From: Posidonia oceanica
Lineage: Eukaryota > Streptophyta > Magnoliopsida > Alismatales > Posidoniaceae
Length of the DNA stretch: 64,000 bases
Assembly (NCBI GenBank): GCA_037176725.1
Contig: JAZBRS010000060.1
Coordinates: forward strand, 56,014,001 to 56,078,000
Direction of reading: 5' to 3'
This document shows, piece after piece, positions 22,192-35,153 of the stretch (within the stretch, counting starts at the first letter, position 1; each line of letters opens with the position of its first letter). The position numbers and the translations under genes were made by a program. The notes under the pieces were generated by a model. That model made no database searches. It had not been told where the DNA came from and was given only the letters and a program-made list of their open reading frames with translations.

Positions 22192-22655
22192 GCATAGCAT
22201 TGCATCTATCGCCTACGGGCGTATAGCAAAGGCAAGCGATTGCCGATATCCGGCATATGCGAGCGAGTTAGCCTAGAAAGACCGACTTCTCAGGCGTGTC
22301 GGGGGTGCCTAACACCTTCCCCGCCCGTAACAGGAGTCCTTACCCTTTCTCTGGTCCACCGTGACCATTTTGCCCTCGTCTTTGGCACGAGTCATCCATT
22401 TTTACATAGCATTGCATTCATTTGCTTATTTTCTATGCTTTTCTTTTGTTTTCCTCGTCTTCCCAATAATAAACTAGGTGGCGACTCCCTTTTGTCCTTT
22501 CTTTCTTTTCCCCTTTGGCTTTTCGCCTCTGTTTTCGGTGTTTTGAGTCGAGTTTCCTCCTCGAACACACCCGCTAATAGTGAACCTAATTCTGATCGGT
22601 GCACGCGAGCTCTGGCAGCGTGCATGGACAATCGTGAACTCCGGGGATTGCTACA
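22192..22655 (+). mobile_element. 5' LTR remnant of element B (last 464 bp)
   Basis: Truncated on the left where element A begins. It carries the conserved GC-rich block (22273-22350), the PBS-like relic (22479-22488) and an end GATTGCTACA. Compared with A there is about 55 bp extra before the end, containing GCACGC...GCGTGC around GAGCTCTGGCA. G shares this extra module, so B and G form one LTR subfamily. Confidence 0.85.
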
Positions 22656-22656
22656 G

Positions 22657-22674
22657 TGGCGACTCCACTAGGGA
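22657..22674 (+). other. Primer-binding site of element B
   Basis: TGGCGACTCCACTAGGGA two bases after the LTR end; same type as element A with three differences. Confidence 0.85.
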
Positions 22675-23834
22675 TACAAGACTCCGGCTTTCGTTTTGGC
22701 TTTCTTGCCGCTTGCTTTTTGCACTTTTGCTTGCCTTATGCTTTTGTATGCCTTACTTGCTTACCTGCTTGCTTGTTTATTTACTCGCTTTATGCCATGT
22801 TCGCTTGCGCTGCTTTATTTTTTCGCATTGCATGCCTAAATACTTGCTTGGCACACTATGCATGCCTTTTGGGTGTTAAGTGTTTTGTTTTACACAAATG
22901 TTATGCCACTGCACCTGCACATGCCATGCATACCTGCCTTTTGACATGCTAAGTGTTTCTTTTTCCACTATCATGTCCACACACACATGCACATGCCATG
23001 CCCATGCTTTTTGCAATGATGTGTGTTGTTTGCTTGCCATGCTTGGGTGATTTTCTTCCCCTTTTGCATTAGGCTTAAAGACAACTAGAGACTGGTTGCT
23101 CCCCCCCTTTGGCAAATAAAAACAGCAAGTAAAAGTCAAATCTAGGATCAACTAGAGACGCTAACACACCTTCACCCCCTGGGTTAATAAAACACGCAAG
23201 ATTAAAAAACTTTAATCATTTTGCATGAAGCATCATATAAGGCATGCATCTTCTCATCCCTAAGTCTACCTATCAGTCTGAGAAGGATAGTCCCGGTCTC
23301 TTGTCCAGCTGCTTTGGCACAGGGTGAGTCGATCGGTCTGTCTCCCCTTGTCAGGGGTCGCATTGGTGCTACTAGTGGGTATAGCCCATGCTTAGGCAGG
23401 GTCAAGGCCACTACTCCACCACTCGTCATACCTGAGCTCTAGGCTAGGGTCTAGACGGGAGCCTTACTTTCTGACCGAGTCGGTGACCCGCACACTTGTG
23501 AGTCCGAAGTAGACAACTTACTAGGACACACTAGATTGGTGAGAGAGAGCATGCTAGATAGCATACCATCTGCATGATTGCATTCATACCACCAACTAAA
23601 CATTTGCTTTTTTTCTTTCAGGTTCTAACACTTGTTTGCTTTGTTTGCAACAGAGATCAGTGAGCGAGTTCCCTTGTCGGAGCTTGAGTACTTCTCTTCA
23701 CTGACGCCTCTGTTGTGTCACCTGTTTTCGACCCTCCCTTTCCTGAGCTATTCGCCTTCGCAAATATAGCTCCTCCTAGGCGTTGTTCTTCATCTTTCCG
23801 TCGCAGCCCTATTCTTACCCGCTCTCAGTCAGCC
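22675..23834 (+). other. Gag leader of element B
   Basis: Non-coding and homologous to 3252-4556 of A. The structured part 23250-23545 is conserved, including CCCC-TTGTCA-GGGG near 23343-23358 and a CGTC (23424-23427)/GACG (23454-23457) stem that replaces TGTC/GACA in A. Confidence 0.6.
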
Positions 23835-26800
23835 ATGGCCCAGCGCACCCTTGAGCCCCTGCTTACTCTAGTTGTTCCGGAGGGGATTTCTGCTTCGGCC
23901 CCTCCGACTCTCGTTTCCACTCCCCCTGTGCCTCCGGTGACACCAGGGTTTCCCCCTCTATCGCCTAGGGCACCCTACCATCCTGCGGGGCATTGGTAGA
24001 CTCACACTAGTTCGGACCCGATCACCGATCCCATCTTGGTGACCTATGCTCGTGCTCCGGAGGCGCCTCTGACCTCTCCTTCCCTGGGCCTTGTCACTTC
24101 TAACACCCTCTCTGTTGCGGCGACTCCTGCCATAGGATCCTATCCTCCTGGACAGTCTGAGTCCTCTCCTCTTGCATCTGGTCCCCTGCCGGCACTGCAA
24201 TTCAGCATTCCCACTGACGGGACCCCTGAAGAGCGGTACCAGCGTTTGGCAGAGCTTGCCCAGATCTTTCAGGGCATGGCTCTATCTGCCCGTCCTCCTC
24301 TAGCTCCTTCTGCACCTGAGATCCCTTTGCATCCTGTTCCTGCTCTCCAGGCATTCCCTGCTACCTTACCGCCCCGACCATCACCCCAGCTGCTCTCTGC
24401 TTCGGTGATGGGGGCGCAGCCTCCCCCCTCTGCACACACTTCATTCACCGCACAGCATGCACCTCCACCACCTAGTGGCCAGCCCCTCGGGTTGGTTCGA
24501 GCACAGCACTTCTCTGGCCAGCTGCCTGGCACCGTGCCACAGCAGCAACTGTTGCTCCCACGATCTCCACAATTCACTGCACAGCATCCTGCATACCCTC
24601 ATCCTATGCATCAGCAATTTCCTTCCCCTGCATACTTTGCACCACCCACAACACCCACTACATATTTGCATGGATATGCCGGCCATCCCGTTGCATCACC
24701 AGGCGACGCGATGGTGAATCCGGAGAAGCACCTTGATGCGACCCAAATGGCATATGTAGTCCCTGCCCCCGCTGTTGCATCACCTTTGGCAGCAACTCCA
24801 GAGTTCAACGACGATAGGTTTGCCATTCTGGAGAAAGCACTTCGTCAAGTGCAGGGCACGGACTTTCACTCCTACTAGTTCTGGGACCTCTGTTGCTTTC
24901 CAGAGGCGGTACTCCCACCGAAGTTCAAAATCCCAGCCTTCGACAAATACAATGGTAGGGGCTGCCCCGTCGCCCATTTGAAGGCGTATTGTGGAGACTT
25001 GGCTCAGCTTCAGGCTGATGACAAATTGTTGATCCGCCTGTTTCAGAAGAGTCTTACTGGTTCGGCCCTCAAGTGGTTTACATCACTTGATATGGCCGCC
25101 ATCAAGACTTGGAACGACCTTGGCAAGGCGTTCCTGGAACAGTACTCCTTCAACCTTGACTTGGTCCCTAAGCACAAGGACCTTGTCGCCCTTAAGCAAA
25201 GAAACAACGAGCCGTTTGGGGCATACGTCGGCCGTTGGCGCGTCCTTGTTGCACAAGTTCGCAATAGACCCTCTGACGAGGAATCTATCGAGATTGTAAT
25301 TCGAGGCGTGCAGCCATCTACTGGGGCTCTACTTGCCATCCAGGCTGTCACTAGTTTTGCATCTCTGATTCAGGTCGGCATACGCGTGGAGAGCACCCTT
25401 CGGAGCGGTAATTTTCTGGCACTCTCCGTCTTCGCCAAGCAGGCCACCTCCCCCAGCAGCAGTGGCAGCAGCAGCAACACCAACAACAACGGCGGCGGCA
25501 ACAACAACAACCCTAGGAGGAGGAATCCCCCGCGGCCCGCAGTTGCATACGTCGACTCTCCTGCCACTCCCGTCCACATGGTAGCTCCGCCTGGCCCGAA
25601 TTAGGTAGTGTATGCACCCACACCTAGTGCACCTCACACACCACAGATCACTACCACCGCCCGATCGGTCTACTCAGCCACACCGGTCCGGCAAGGACAG
25701 CACCAAGGGCAGAGACAGCCCCACCCTCAGTGCCACTACACTCAGCTAGTGGAGCCGCTGAGTGCCGTCCTCACTAAGGTCGCGTCACTCCTCATGCTCC
25801 CCGAAATCCGCCCACCACCGAACCCTCTTCCAAGGTGGTATAGGATGGATCACTTCTGCGATTTCATCGAGTTGTCGGGCACTCGACGAATAATTGCTTC
25901 ACTCTGTGGAGAGCCGTGCAGGACCTGATTGACCGAAAGGTCATTAGTATCAACACTCGGGAGGCAGCATGTTCATCCACCCCTCCACCAACATCCCCCT
26001 CTGCATTAGGAACAGTTCCCCCCAATCCAAGCATCGTCCACCAGCCCTTGCCGGAGCATTCTGGCCCGGAGATGTGGGGACTTCAGGTGTGCATTCTCTT
26101 TTCCCCTCTAGGCCCGCTACGTCTGTGGTGGACCCTTCTGATCTTATCCAAGATCTTTCTGTGCCTGTTTCTCCTTCTCTCTATCTTGCGGCGCTTACCA
26201 GCTCTGAGTCGGGGATTCACATGATCCGACTGGACGCCAAGCTGGAGTGTGCTACCGTGAGGCCCGCCATACAACCAGAGGCTCAACCCCCCATCTGCTT
26301 GCAGGCTAAACCCTAGCCAAAGCCAACACAGCCTCCCCAACAACAACCTTCATCTGCCCGCCAACCGACAAATACCCCGACGGCCCCTCTCGAGCTCGCA
26401 GCACGTGCTCCCCTGGTTATTAACCTAACCAGGGATACCTACTGTGTTCCTTATGACTACGCCGCAGAAATGTGTGCGGATGTCACGCGGTCGGGGAGGG
26501 TGTACAGACCCGCTGCCCCAGTAACCAGACCTACAGCACCAGCAGCCAGGCCTAACCCCCCCGAACCTACTCTACCTGTTAGCCAACCACCAACAGGCCA
26601 ATCCCTACCATTGAGCCAACCACCAGTAGGCCAATCTCCTGATCCCGCTTCTATAGAACCTGCCACCAGAGCCACTACCTCCCCTTCCAAAAAAGACCAG
26701 CCTACAGCTGACATAACGGCCCAACTGAAAAAAGTCAAGGCTGACATATCCATCTGGGACCTGATACATTCTTCCCGCGAACACTGAGAGGCTTTTCTCC

Positions 26801-27471
26801 GCATGTTCCAGGCCGCCCATGTGTCCCAAACCATCGAGCCTACAACTCTGGAAAATATGGTGGGTATGATCGCGAAGCCGCAGGTCATCTCTTTCTCAAG
26901 CGATGAACTACCTCCAGCAGGAACTAACCATAATCAACCCTTGTTTATCACGGTGCAGTTCAAAAGTTTCCGTATTCCCCTCTCGCTGGTCGATAATGGG
27001 TCAGGCCTTAACGTCTGTCCCCTGTGCACAGCATTGAAGCTCGGATTCAAAGCCGAGGATATCACACCAGCCGTGAAGGGAACGACCTCTTTTGACAATA
27101 CGCACCATGATTCTTTGGGGATCCTAGTTATTCCTCTTACCATTGGTCCGGTCGAATTCGATGTAGAGTTCTATATCGTCAACTTGGAGCCCTCTTTTAA
27201 TCTTCTGCTTGGGCGCCCTTGGCTGCACAAGCATCAGGTGATCCCCTCGACCCTCCACCGTATGATCAAGTTTCGTTACGGCGACGATGTCATCATTGTC
27301 ATGGCGAAAAACTTTGATAAGGAACCAGTCGAGGTGGTCTCTTCTATATCCCAGCAAACTGTCCAATTTGATCCTAAGCCGTCGGATACCTTGTACCGCG
27401 TTAACCGGTTTGAGCCGGTTAACTTTATCCCTCTTCTTGAGCGTGTCAGCTCTCTAACCGTTCAATGTAAC
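23835..27471 (+). pseudogene. gag-pro: Gag-protease of element B, interrupted
   Basis: Homologous to 4557-8245 of A. MAQ start at 23835, capsid-like core near 24900-25420 (LTGSALKWF), knuckle near 25855-25900 broken by a frameshift, and protease with LVDNGSGLNVCP near 26990-27015 and GRPWLHKH near 27213. In-frame stops are TAG at 23997, 24876, 25602 and 26314 and TGA at 26785; where A is alignable it has CAA, CAG or CGC. The frame changes near 25865 and again before 25969. The sequence is cut at 27471 by the solo LTR and resumes at 33366. Confidence 0.85.
27467..27471 (+). repeat. Left target-site duplication (GTAAC) of the solo LTR
   Basis: GTAAC immediately before TGTTGACACC; identical GTAAC at 33361-33365 immediately after ACTACA. 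Five-base duplications are standard for Ty3/gypsy integrases. Confidence 0.95.
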
Positions 27472-30400
27472 TGTTGACACCCCATCTTGACAGGCTCGGA
27501 TCATTTGGGACCTTCTGGTGATTGCTGGATCTAAACCTAGGTCAAAACAACCCCCAACCCTCTTCATCTCACCCTTCAAAACAATCCTAACTTGACCTAA
27601 GCCTACACCTTCTTCCCAAGCCCAAAACCTGCCCAAAAACCATAGGAAAACCCATCAACCCCTGCTTAGCAAACCTACCCAAACACTTAAAAACTTTCAA
27701 CCCAAAACCATTCCCAAAAACCCTAGAAAAACTTAGGTGAAACCACCCTTTTTCTACACCTCAAAACCCCTCCAAAACTTGCTCAAAACCAGACCAAAGC
27801 CCTAGAACCAACACTAGAAATCCTAGGCTACACACTCCCCAATTTTCACCCCATTTCAAAACCTTTAATCCTTCCTTTTACCTAAATTATCCTTTTCTCT
27901 CTCTTGGATTATCCTTTTCTCTCTCCTCTCTCTCTCCTGATTATCCTCCCTCTTTTCATCACCTTCTCTCTCTTTTTCTTGCCTGGCCGTGGGCCCCCTT
28001 TGTGCTTCTATCTCTTCTCTATCTTATTTCTATTTTTACCATATTTTTAGCATTTTCCCTGACTTTTAAAAAAATTATTTTCCCCCAACTCATCTCTTTC
28101 CCCTTTATTCCTCCTTTTTCCCTTTTCTTCTTCCTTCTCTTTTCCTTTTCCTTCTTTTGCTAAAATCCATAAAAAAACCCTTAAAAATCTCTAAAACTCT
28201 AAAACAAAAGGGAAGCAAACCAGAACCCTAAGAAAAATAATTAAAAATACTAAACAAACAATTAAAAACCTAAACCCAGCTAAAATTAGCTAAAATGGAA
28301 AACCAAGGAATGTAACCTAAAAAATACAAATAACCAAAAGAAAATGCTGTAAAATCAAGGAAAAAACTAAAATATAATCAAAACCAACCAAAAATGAAAA
28401 CCCTATCAAAATAATCTAAGAACAAACCCTAAGAAGTAAAACAATTAAAAACACTAAGACAAATAATTAATGAAAAAAAACTTAACTTAACAAACCTAAG
28501 AAGAACAACTTAAGAACTTAATTAAAAAGAAAATGAGAAACAAAGTAAAAAGATTTAAAAACACTTAATCCATCAAGAAGAAACTTAACCAAAAAACATC
28601 AAGAAAACTTAACAAATAAAAATCAAAAGTGTAATCCAAAAAAGGACTTAAGAAGAATCCTAAAAAGACTAAAATCAAAACCCAAAACTCACTCTAATTA
28701 ATCTAAAAATAAATCTTAAAAAATCCTAATTAACATCCCAAGTACTTAACAAGAAAAGCATAATTAAAAAAATAACTTAAAAGGCTTAACAAACACTTAA
28801 TCAAAATGGAAAACAAATTAAAAACAAAGAAAACCCTTAAAAACCTAATCAAACCCAAAACCCCTCTAAAACCAGAATTAATCAACTAAAAACAGTCATT
28901 AAAAATTTAATCAAGATCCTAACTCACAACACAATCATTCTAATATTTTTACTAATTTTTATTTTATTTTTTACCTTATTTATTTCTCCTCTTTTTCTCC
29001 TCTCTTTCTCTTTTCTTCCTTTTTCTTCCTTTCCTCTTCTCCTGCTGGGCCCAGTCCAGCCCGTCCACCCTTTCCTTCTTTCCTTTTTTTCTTCTTTTTT
29101 TTCCTCAGCTTGCGGCCCAGCCCGCCTTCCTCCTTCTTCCTCTTCCTTCTTCTTCCTCTGCATTTTCCTTCTCCTCCCGCGAGCCTACAGCGCTCCCTCC
29201 TCCTTTCAAATTTCAACTTCTTCCCCCTCCATCAGATCAGCAACAGCTCGCCGCTCCTCTCTCTTCTCTCAGCACCTTTTCCGGGAGGCATTAACTGCCT
29301 GTCGTCTCACCGGCCTCCTCTCAACTCTAGCTCCAGTGTTCGGCGCCGACAGGATTTGAAAATCCTCAACGCGCCCAGCTCCGCTGATGCCCTGATAAAG
29401 CCTCAGCATTCCATCCCCTCCAATGCCTTTTGCCATCCGAGAGAGAGAACCAGAGATTCAGAGAGAATTCCCAAGCAAACTTCTCCTTCTTCTCCCTCTG
29501 AATTCAGCACTTCCCCCTTCTTTTCCTCCCTGAAACCAAGCCCCTTCCAAGCCTCCAATTCTCTTCCATTTCATCCCCCAAGTCCACCCAGAGTCCCAGC
29601 ATTCCTCCTCCATCATTTCCCGGCCTTTCCACCCCTGAAAACACCCTCAGTCCACCGAATTTCCATCACAGAAGCTAACTGCAACCCAACACCACCTCTC
29701 CTGAAATTGCCTCCACCTCAGACCTCCATTTCGTCCCAAACCTTCCCCAGTCACTCGCCTGAACTCCACCTCTCCAAGCGACCCAGCCTTCAGCCTTCTC
29801 CCCCCTCACAGGCCGAACCTTCCACCACAAACAGTTACCTCCCTCTCTGACCAGAAAATCGACCGGCATGCAAACTCCACCCACAGCCTCCCGAAACCCA
29901 ATTCAACTGCCCAGAACCCTTCACCAGACCTCCAGCAATCTTCTAGAAGATCCCATCCAGCCTGAGGAGCAGCGGACACTCCCCCCGGTCTCCGGCTGCC
30001 TCTGTGAACCCACAATCAGCCGAATCTTCCTCTGGTCTTCGCAACAGCCGTCCAACCATCCGGGAAGCACCGGAAGGCTCCGTGGAGGCGATCCCAATCC
30101 TCGCGAGCAGCAGACGGTGCCCGCAGCGGCCAGACGAGCTCCACCGGCGACCCCTAAAACCGCCTGCGTCGAGAGGACTTCCCAGCCACGGAAACAGGTA
30201 AAATCTTATCCCTTTAGCTTAATCTTCCTTCCTTCTTGCTTTTCCGCCCCTTAGACTAGGGTTCCCTTCGCTCCTGCGCCGGGTCAACGCCGGTCAGAGT
30301 CGTCTTCTCCGGCGAGCCTCACCGTGCGTCCCTCCGCTCCGGTCAGCAGAACGCCGTTCCAGTAGCACCCTCCGGTCCGCACGAGTCTCAGGAACACGCT

Positions 30401-33360
30401 CCGGCCTTCAGATCGCCGTGTCGTCGCGCCGATCGCCCGGGGTGCACTTCTGAAGCTCTGCAGACCTTCGGTGGCCTCTCCGGCTCGCTCCAGCCCGCGT
30501 CGAGCTCCGCCGAGCGTCGTCCGACCTCCGTCAGGACCTGGAGACGCCTCCCCGCCGGTCTGCGCAGCCCCAGCATCCCTGTGCCGGCGTTCATGGACGC
30601 TGGCAGCTTGCTGCTACAGTGTCCATGGCCGTCGGTCATGCACTGTTCATTTATTTTTCTTTTATCTAAATTTTTCGTTAAATATTGCATTTCTGGTCTG
30701 AGTTCTTGTTATTTTGCATTCCAGTCCTTTATTTGATTTAATCTGCTGATTTCTGAACTGAAACTATATTAAATTGCATGAAATGTTTGTAGTTTTCCTT
30801 ATTTGCTTTCTGGTCCTTTTACTGTGCTTTCCTTCAGTAATAAGTTAGACTCTGGCCCTCCAGTTTTTGATTTTTGCACTTAGGTCCTGCAGTAGCTTAA
30901 TTTAATTTAATGCATGAACTTTGCCATATGAAATTGCATTCTGGGTTTCCTCTGTTTTCAGTATTTGCATTCTGGTCCTCTGTCCTGTAGAACTTAGGTT
31001 TTATTTCTTATTTTTGCTTGTTGCATTGCATTTTTCCCCCTCTGTTTTCTGATTTTTGCATATAGGTCCTTTCTAATGCACAGTAGCCATTTTAAATGCA
31101 TATTTAGCTTATTAAATTGCATTTTTGACCTTGCATATTTTAAAAATTGCATGTCAGTCCTCTGTCTGTCCCTTTAATGCATATTTTGCTTCAAAAATTG
31201 CATTTTTGACCCTGCATGTTTGAAAAATTGCACATAGGTCCTCTGCAAGCTTATAAAAATCATTTAAATGCATATTTTGCTTCAAAAATTGCATTTTAGC
31301 CCCACATGTTTGAAAAATTGCATGTAGGTCCCCATTTGCATTCCCAGACTACTTAGGACCCTGTTTTTCTGGAAAAATTGCATTTTAGACCCTAATGATT
31401 TCAAAATTGCATCTTCAACTTGCCACACGATTTCAAAGCTTGTCCTGATGCATACCCCTTTTGGAAAATTGCATTTTAAACCCTGTCCTTTGCAAAATTG
31501 TATACAGACCCTCCTTTTTTCAAATTCCCTGCATGAAAGCCCCAAAACTTTTCAAAACTTTTGCATTTAGACCCCCATCCTTTCAAAATTGCATTTGAAC
31601 CCCTAATTTTCTGAAAAATCCCTCCTAAGTCTTTTCTTGCTTTCTGCATGCATTTGCATTCATGCATTCTAGCTTTTTGCATCCTTTGCACACACTCAAG
31701 CATCATTAGCTCCCATTCGCATGGGAGGACCTGTTTGCACACCCCTAGGACCTCCTGAACACTTAGATCTGTTCTTCTCCCCTGTTCTGGCCCCTCTGCC
31801 TTGGAGCTGCGATATCTTCCAATCCGGCCATTGGATCTTCTCAAACAAGCTACCCAGACGACCCTGGCGGAGCGCTCTTCAGCATGGACAAGCAAATTTC
31901 AGATCAGGCTCTAGATTTTCCAGGTATGTCCTCCTGAACCCCTGCACAGCACTCATTTGCACATCATTTGCATTGCATGCATCGTTTTCGCTTTTTGCTT
32001 CTTCGAGCATGTAGAATAGGACCCCCTCTTCTTATCTGTCAACCCCGTTCCTCGTTTCGCGTATTCCCAAGTGTTTTGTATTGTGTTTCCCCTGGATTCA
32101 CCACTTACTGCGGCTTTCTTCCCCCTTTTCCACGATCCGATCGCACCGCAAGCTTTGGGCAGCGTGCGAGACACATCGTGGAGCGGTTTAGTGGGAAACA
32201 ATCGCAAAGCAGTGGTAATCCCTCTACTTGTTTGTTCTCCCCTTTGTAGGTCTTCACACTTACTCTGCGTGGCCCTTAAACAGTGTCTGTTCTCACACAC
32301 GCACTGTTTACTTCTCCTTTCGCTTCCCTTGATCTTTTTTCCTTGCATTTGCATCTGCATGGTTTTGCCGAGGTTTTATTCCGTCTTTTGGTACCGTTTC
32401 GCGTGCCCGCTTTGCTTTTGGCACCGTTTTGCGTGCCCGCTTCGCTTTTGGCACCGTTTTGCGTGCCCACTCTGTCTTTGGCACCGTTTTGCGTGCCCGC
32501 TTCGTTTTTGGCACCGTTTCGCTTGCCCGCTTCTCTTTTGGCACCGTTTTGCGTGCCCGCTTTGTTTTGGCGCTGTTTTGCGTGCCCACTCCGCTTTTGG
32601 CACCGTTTTGCGTGCCGCTTCGCTTTCTCGCTTCGTTTTGCGTGCCGACCTTGTTTTCTTGCACCGTTTTGCGTGCCGCTCTCGTTTCTTGCATTGTTTC
32701 GTGTGTTTTGTGCCGTTTTCTCTTGCATGTCGCTTGCATTTGCATGGATTTACCGTTGTTTTGCTTTTTCGCTTGCATTTGCATATAGGGCAGTGATGCT
32801 TACTACCTGGAGTTCTCACGAGCCCGGTTTCGCCTAGTTCGGAACACAGACAGCACTGCTGAGCACTTAGACAGCACGTTTACTTTCTTGCATTGCATCC
32901 CACCACTTAGAGCACACCTATGAGCATTCATTCAGGCATTCATTGGCATTTAGACATTCAGATCTGCATTTCCCTGCGTATGCGAGTGTAAGCCTAGAAA
33001 GACCGATTCTCGGGCGTGTCGGGGGTGCCTAACACCTTCCCCGCGCGTAACAGGAGTCCTTGCCTAGTCTTTTGGCCCGTAATGACCATATCGCCCTTAT
33101 CCTAGGCATGAGTCATCTCATTTGCATGTATTTGCATTTGTTTTCCTTTGCATTGCCTTGCTTTGCATTTCTTGCTTGGTTTTGCGTGTTAATTCACGCA
33201 TTTCCCCTGGTTTTCCTTGTCTTCCGATAATAGACATGGTGGCGACTCTGATTTGTCTTATCTTCTTCTTTCTTTCCCTTTTTAAGTGTTTTCGAGTTGA
33301 GCCCTCCTCCTCGGATCATCGCCGCTAATAGTAAGCCTGATTCTGATTGGGATTACTACA
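27472..33360 (+). mobile_element. Complete solo LTR, 5889 bp, A-family
   Basis: Starts TGTTGACACCCC and ends GATTACTACA, with a perfect 5-bp duplication and no internal region. This is the classic product of LTR-LTR recombination. It is homologous over its whole length to 16324-22191, clearly diverged by eye. It holds the A-rich U3 (28160-28900), a weak TATA-like site near 29391, the degenerate leader repeats (30700-31620), the hairpin (32130-32181), predicted intron sites (31924, 32788), the expanded minisatellite, the GC-rich block (32991-33064) and the PBS-like relic (33240-33248). Confidence 0.95.
32385..32720 (+). repeat. Expanded 30-bp minisatellite in the solo LTR
   Basis: About ten units with TTTTGGCACCGTTTTGCGTG cores followed by CCCGCTT. 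The same family at 2400-2600 has fewer, more diverged units. Frames up to 241 codons on + and 158 on - come from the repeat. Confidence 0.9.
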
Positions 33361-33365
33361 GTAAC
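33361..33365 (+). repeat. Right target-site duplication (GTAAC) of the solo LTR
   Basis: Identical to 27467-27471. Element B coding sequence continues directly after it. Confidence 0.95.
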
Positions 33366-35153
33366 CCTTCCAGGATGGTCGAGAACATTTTCCATAAGTG
33401 GGGCTATGAGAAGGGAACGCCACTTGGGCGTCACGGCCAAGGGATCGCCGAGCCGGTCACCACCGAGGAGCATGAAAAGTTCCAAGGCCTGGGGTATGAA
33501 TGGCAGCCCTGCGATGGTGAGCGCCTGCATTCAAGGGGACGGAAGCTCGTGATCCCTCCAGACCTCACTAACTTTGTCAGTGTAGGTATTCTCGACCCGA
33601 ACACGAGCCCAGCAACAGCCCAGCCAGCACCGTGCCGGAGCCCCCCACTACCGACAAAGGAGTGGGTCTGCATAGAGGATTATTATTCTGATGAAGAGCA
33701 ACCTGGCAGCTACACCAATGCATATGATAGCTACATTGACAGCTCCAGAATTCGGAGCACTTCTGCAGGCACCAGCCACTTGTCCACTCGTGGCCGCAAC
33801 CGCACCAGTACAGAAGTTACCTTTTCTAGAGGTGCAATCAATCGATTCAAGCAACGGCGTGACTCAACCCGCCTCATCAGTAGCTCCACAAGCAAAGCAG
33901 GCGGCGTCATCAGCCATACCACCGTCAGCTTTAGTAGATCCAACATTGTGGAAGACCCCCACCACTACTGCAGAGAAACAACCACTATCATACATGGGTG
34001 CCGGCGCTTCATCCCTCATAGCAACCGTCCAGCTATTGGACCTTCAGAAGAACGCCTTTGCCTCCCCTCCAACCGTAGCACTGTCCCTGTTAGTGGCATC
34101 CCTGACCGGCCTATTTGCATCTCTGATTGCCCTGGTGCCGCAACCAGCCGCGCCAGGAGGTCAGCCAGCCAACCAACCAGTAACAGAGCAGATGCCCCAG
34201 CCGATGATATGTCTGGAAGCCAGAGCAGACCCCGTAGGCGGAGGAATCGCCGGGCAGGACTCTAAAGAGGCCGTCTGTGCCTATTACATCGACACATCCT
34301 CAAAAGACGAGGAGGGTGCGACTGCAGAAGTCCAGGTGGCTGACAGGCTCAAAGACTTGGAATTGCTGTTTCAAGAGCAACTCACGATGTTCGCTGAAGA
34401 CGCCGCCGAGCAGCAGACGCTGAGGAAAGGGAAAGCCGTGGCTACGGGTCCCTCCTCGCCGCAAGACCATCCCTCAATCATGGTCTTGGAAGAAGAACCA
34501 GAGATAGCACCCACCAGAACAAACGAGTCAATCACTTCACAGCCAGAAGGCGGGTCTGAGTGATTCGTGCGGCGCATGCCCCGTACAAGCGGCGCATTTG
34601 GCGATAATACGCAGATTCGTCGCCTAGAGAATAGTTGTCCATCTCCGGCACTCCCCGCAAGCATATCTGAGAACAAAGAGGAAGAGACAGTACAAACAGC
34701 AGTGGTAGTAGACAGAGCAGTCCCAGTCGTAACAGTGGTACCAGAGCAGCTAGATCAGTCAGCGGGACCAGGGGCCACTGAAGCAGACGTCACCCACCGA
34801 GCCCACAGAAATACTCGGGTGAGCGTGACCATCCTGAGGCGTCATCAGGATCAAGAGGCGGAATATGTCCACTCCTTCGACATTACAGACCCGAGAAGGA
34901 GATCCTCTCGGAACTCATTGTATATGAGGAGGAGAACGATACAGCCCTAGATGAGAATGATGAACCATCGCCTGAGTTCCAGCCTTATGATGACAACCCA
35001 GAAGGGCCCAACCTCCACGTCGAAGAAGAGATGGAGGTTATCAATGTTGGCACAGCTGAAGATGTCAAAGAGGTCCGCATCAGTGCCCTACTATCGCCCC
35101 AGGCCAGAGCAGAGTTCATTGCATTCCTCATGGAATATGCAGACGTCTTCGCC
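33366..35153 (+). pseudogene. Protease-RT linker of element B with G-patch-like motif
   Basis: Begins inside the protease-linker part (PSRMVEN, as in A) and shows GTPLGRHGQGI then QGLGYEW, a G-patch-like motif usual for Tat polyproteins. Acidic EDYYSDEE follows. A frameshift near 33700 moves the A-like linker to another frame. TGA at 34561 replaces TGG of A. A further frame change near 34890 restores the frame leading into RT (EYADVFA). Confidence 0.75.

Noticed and set aside
32071..32796. Long frames over the LTR minisatellites (also 62074-62622)
   Set aside because: All are translations of the 30-bp repeat, open in several frames on both strands.
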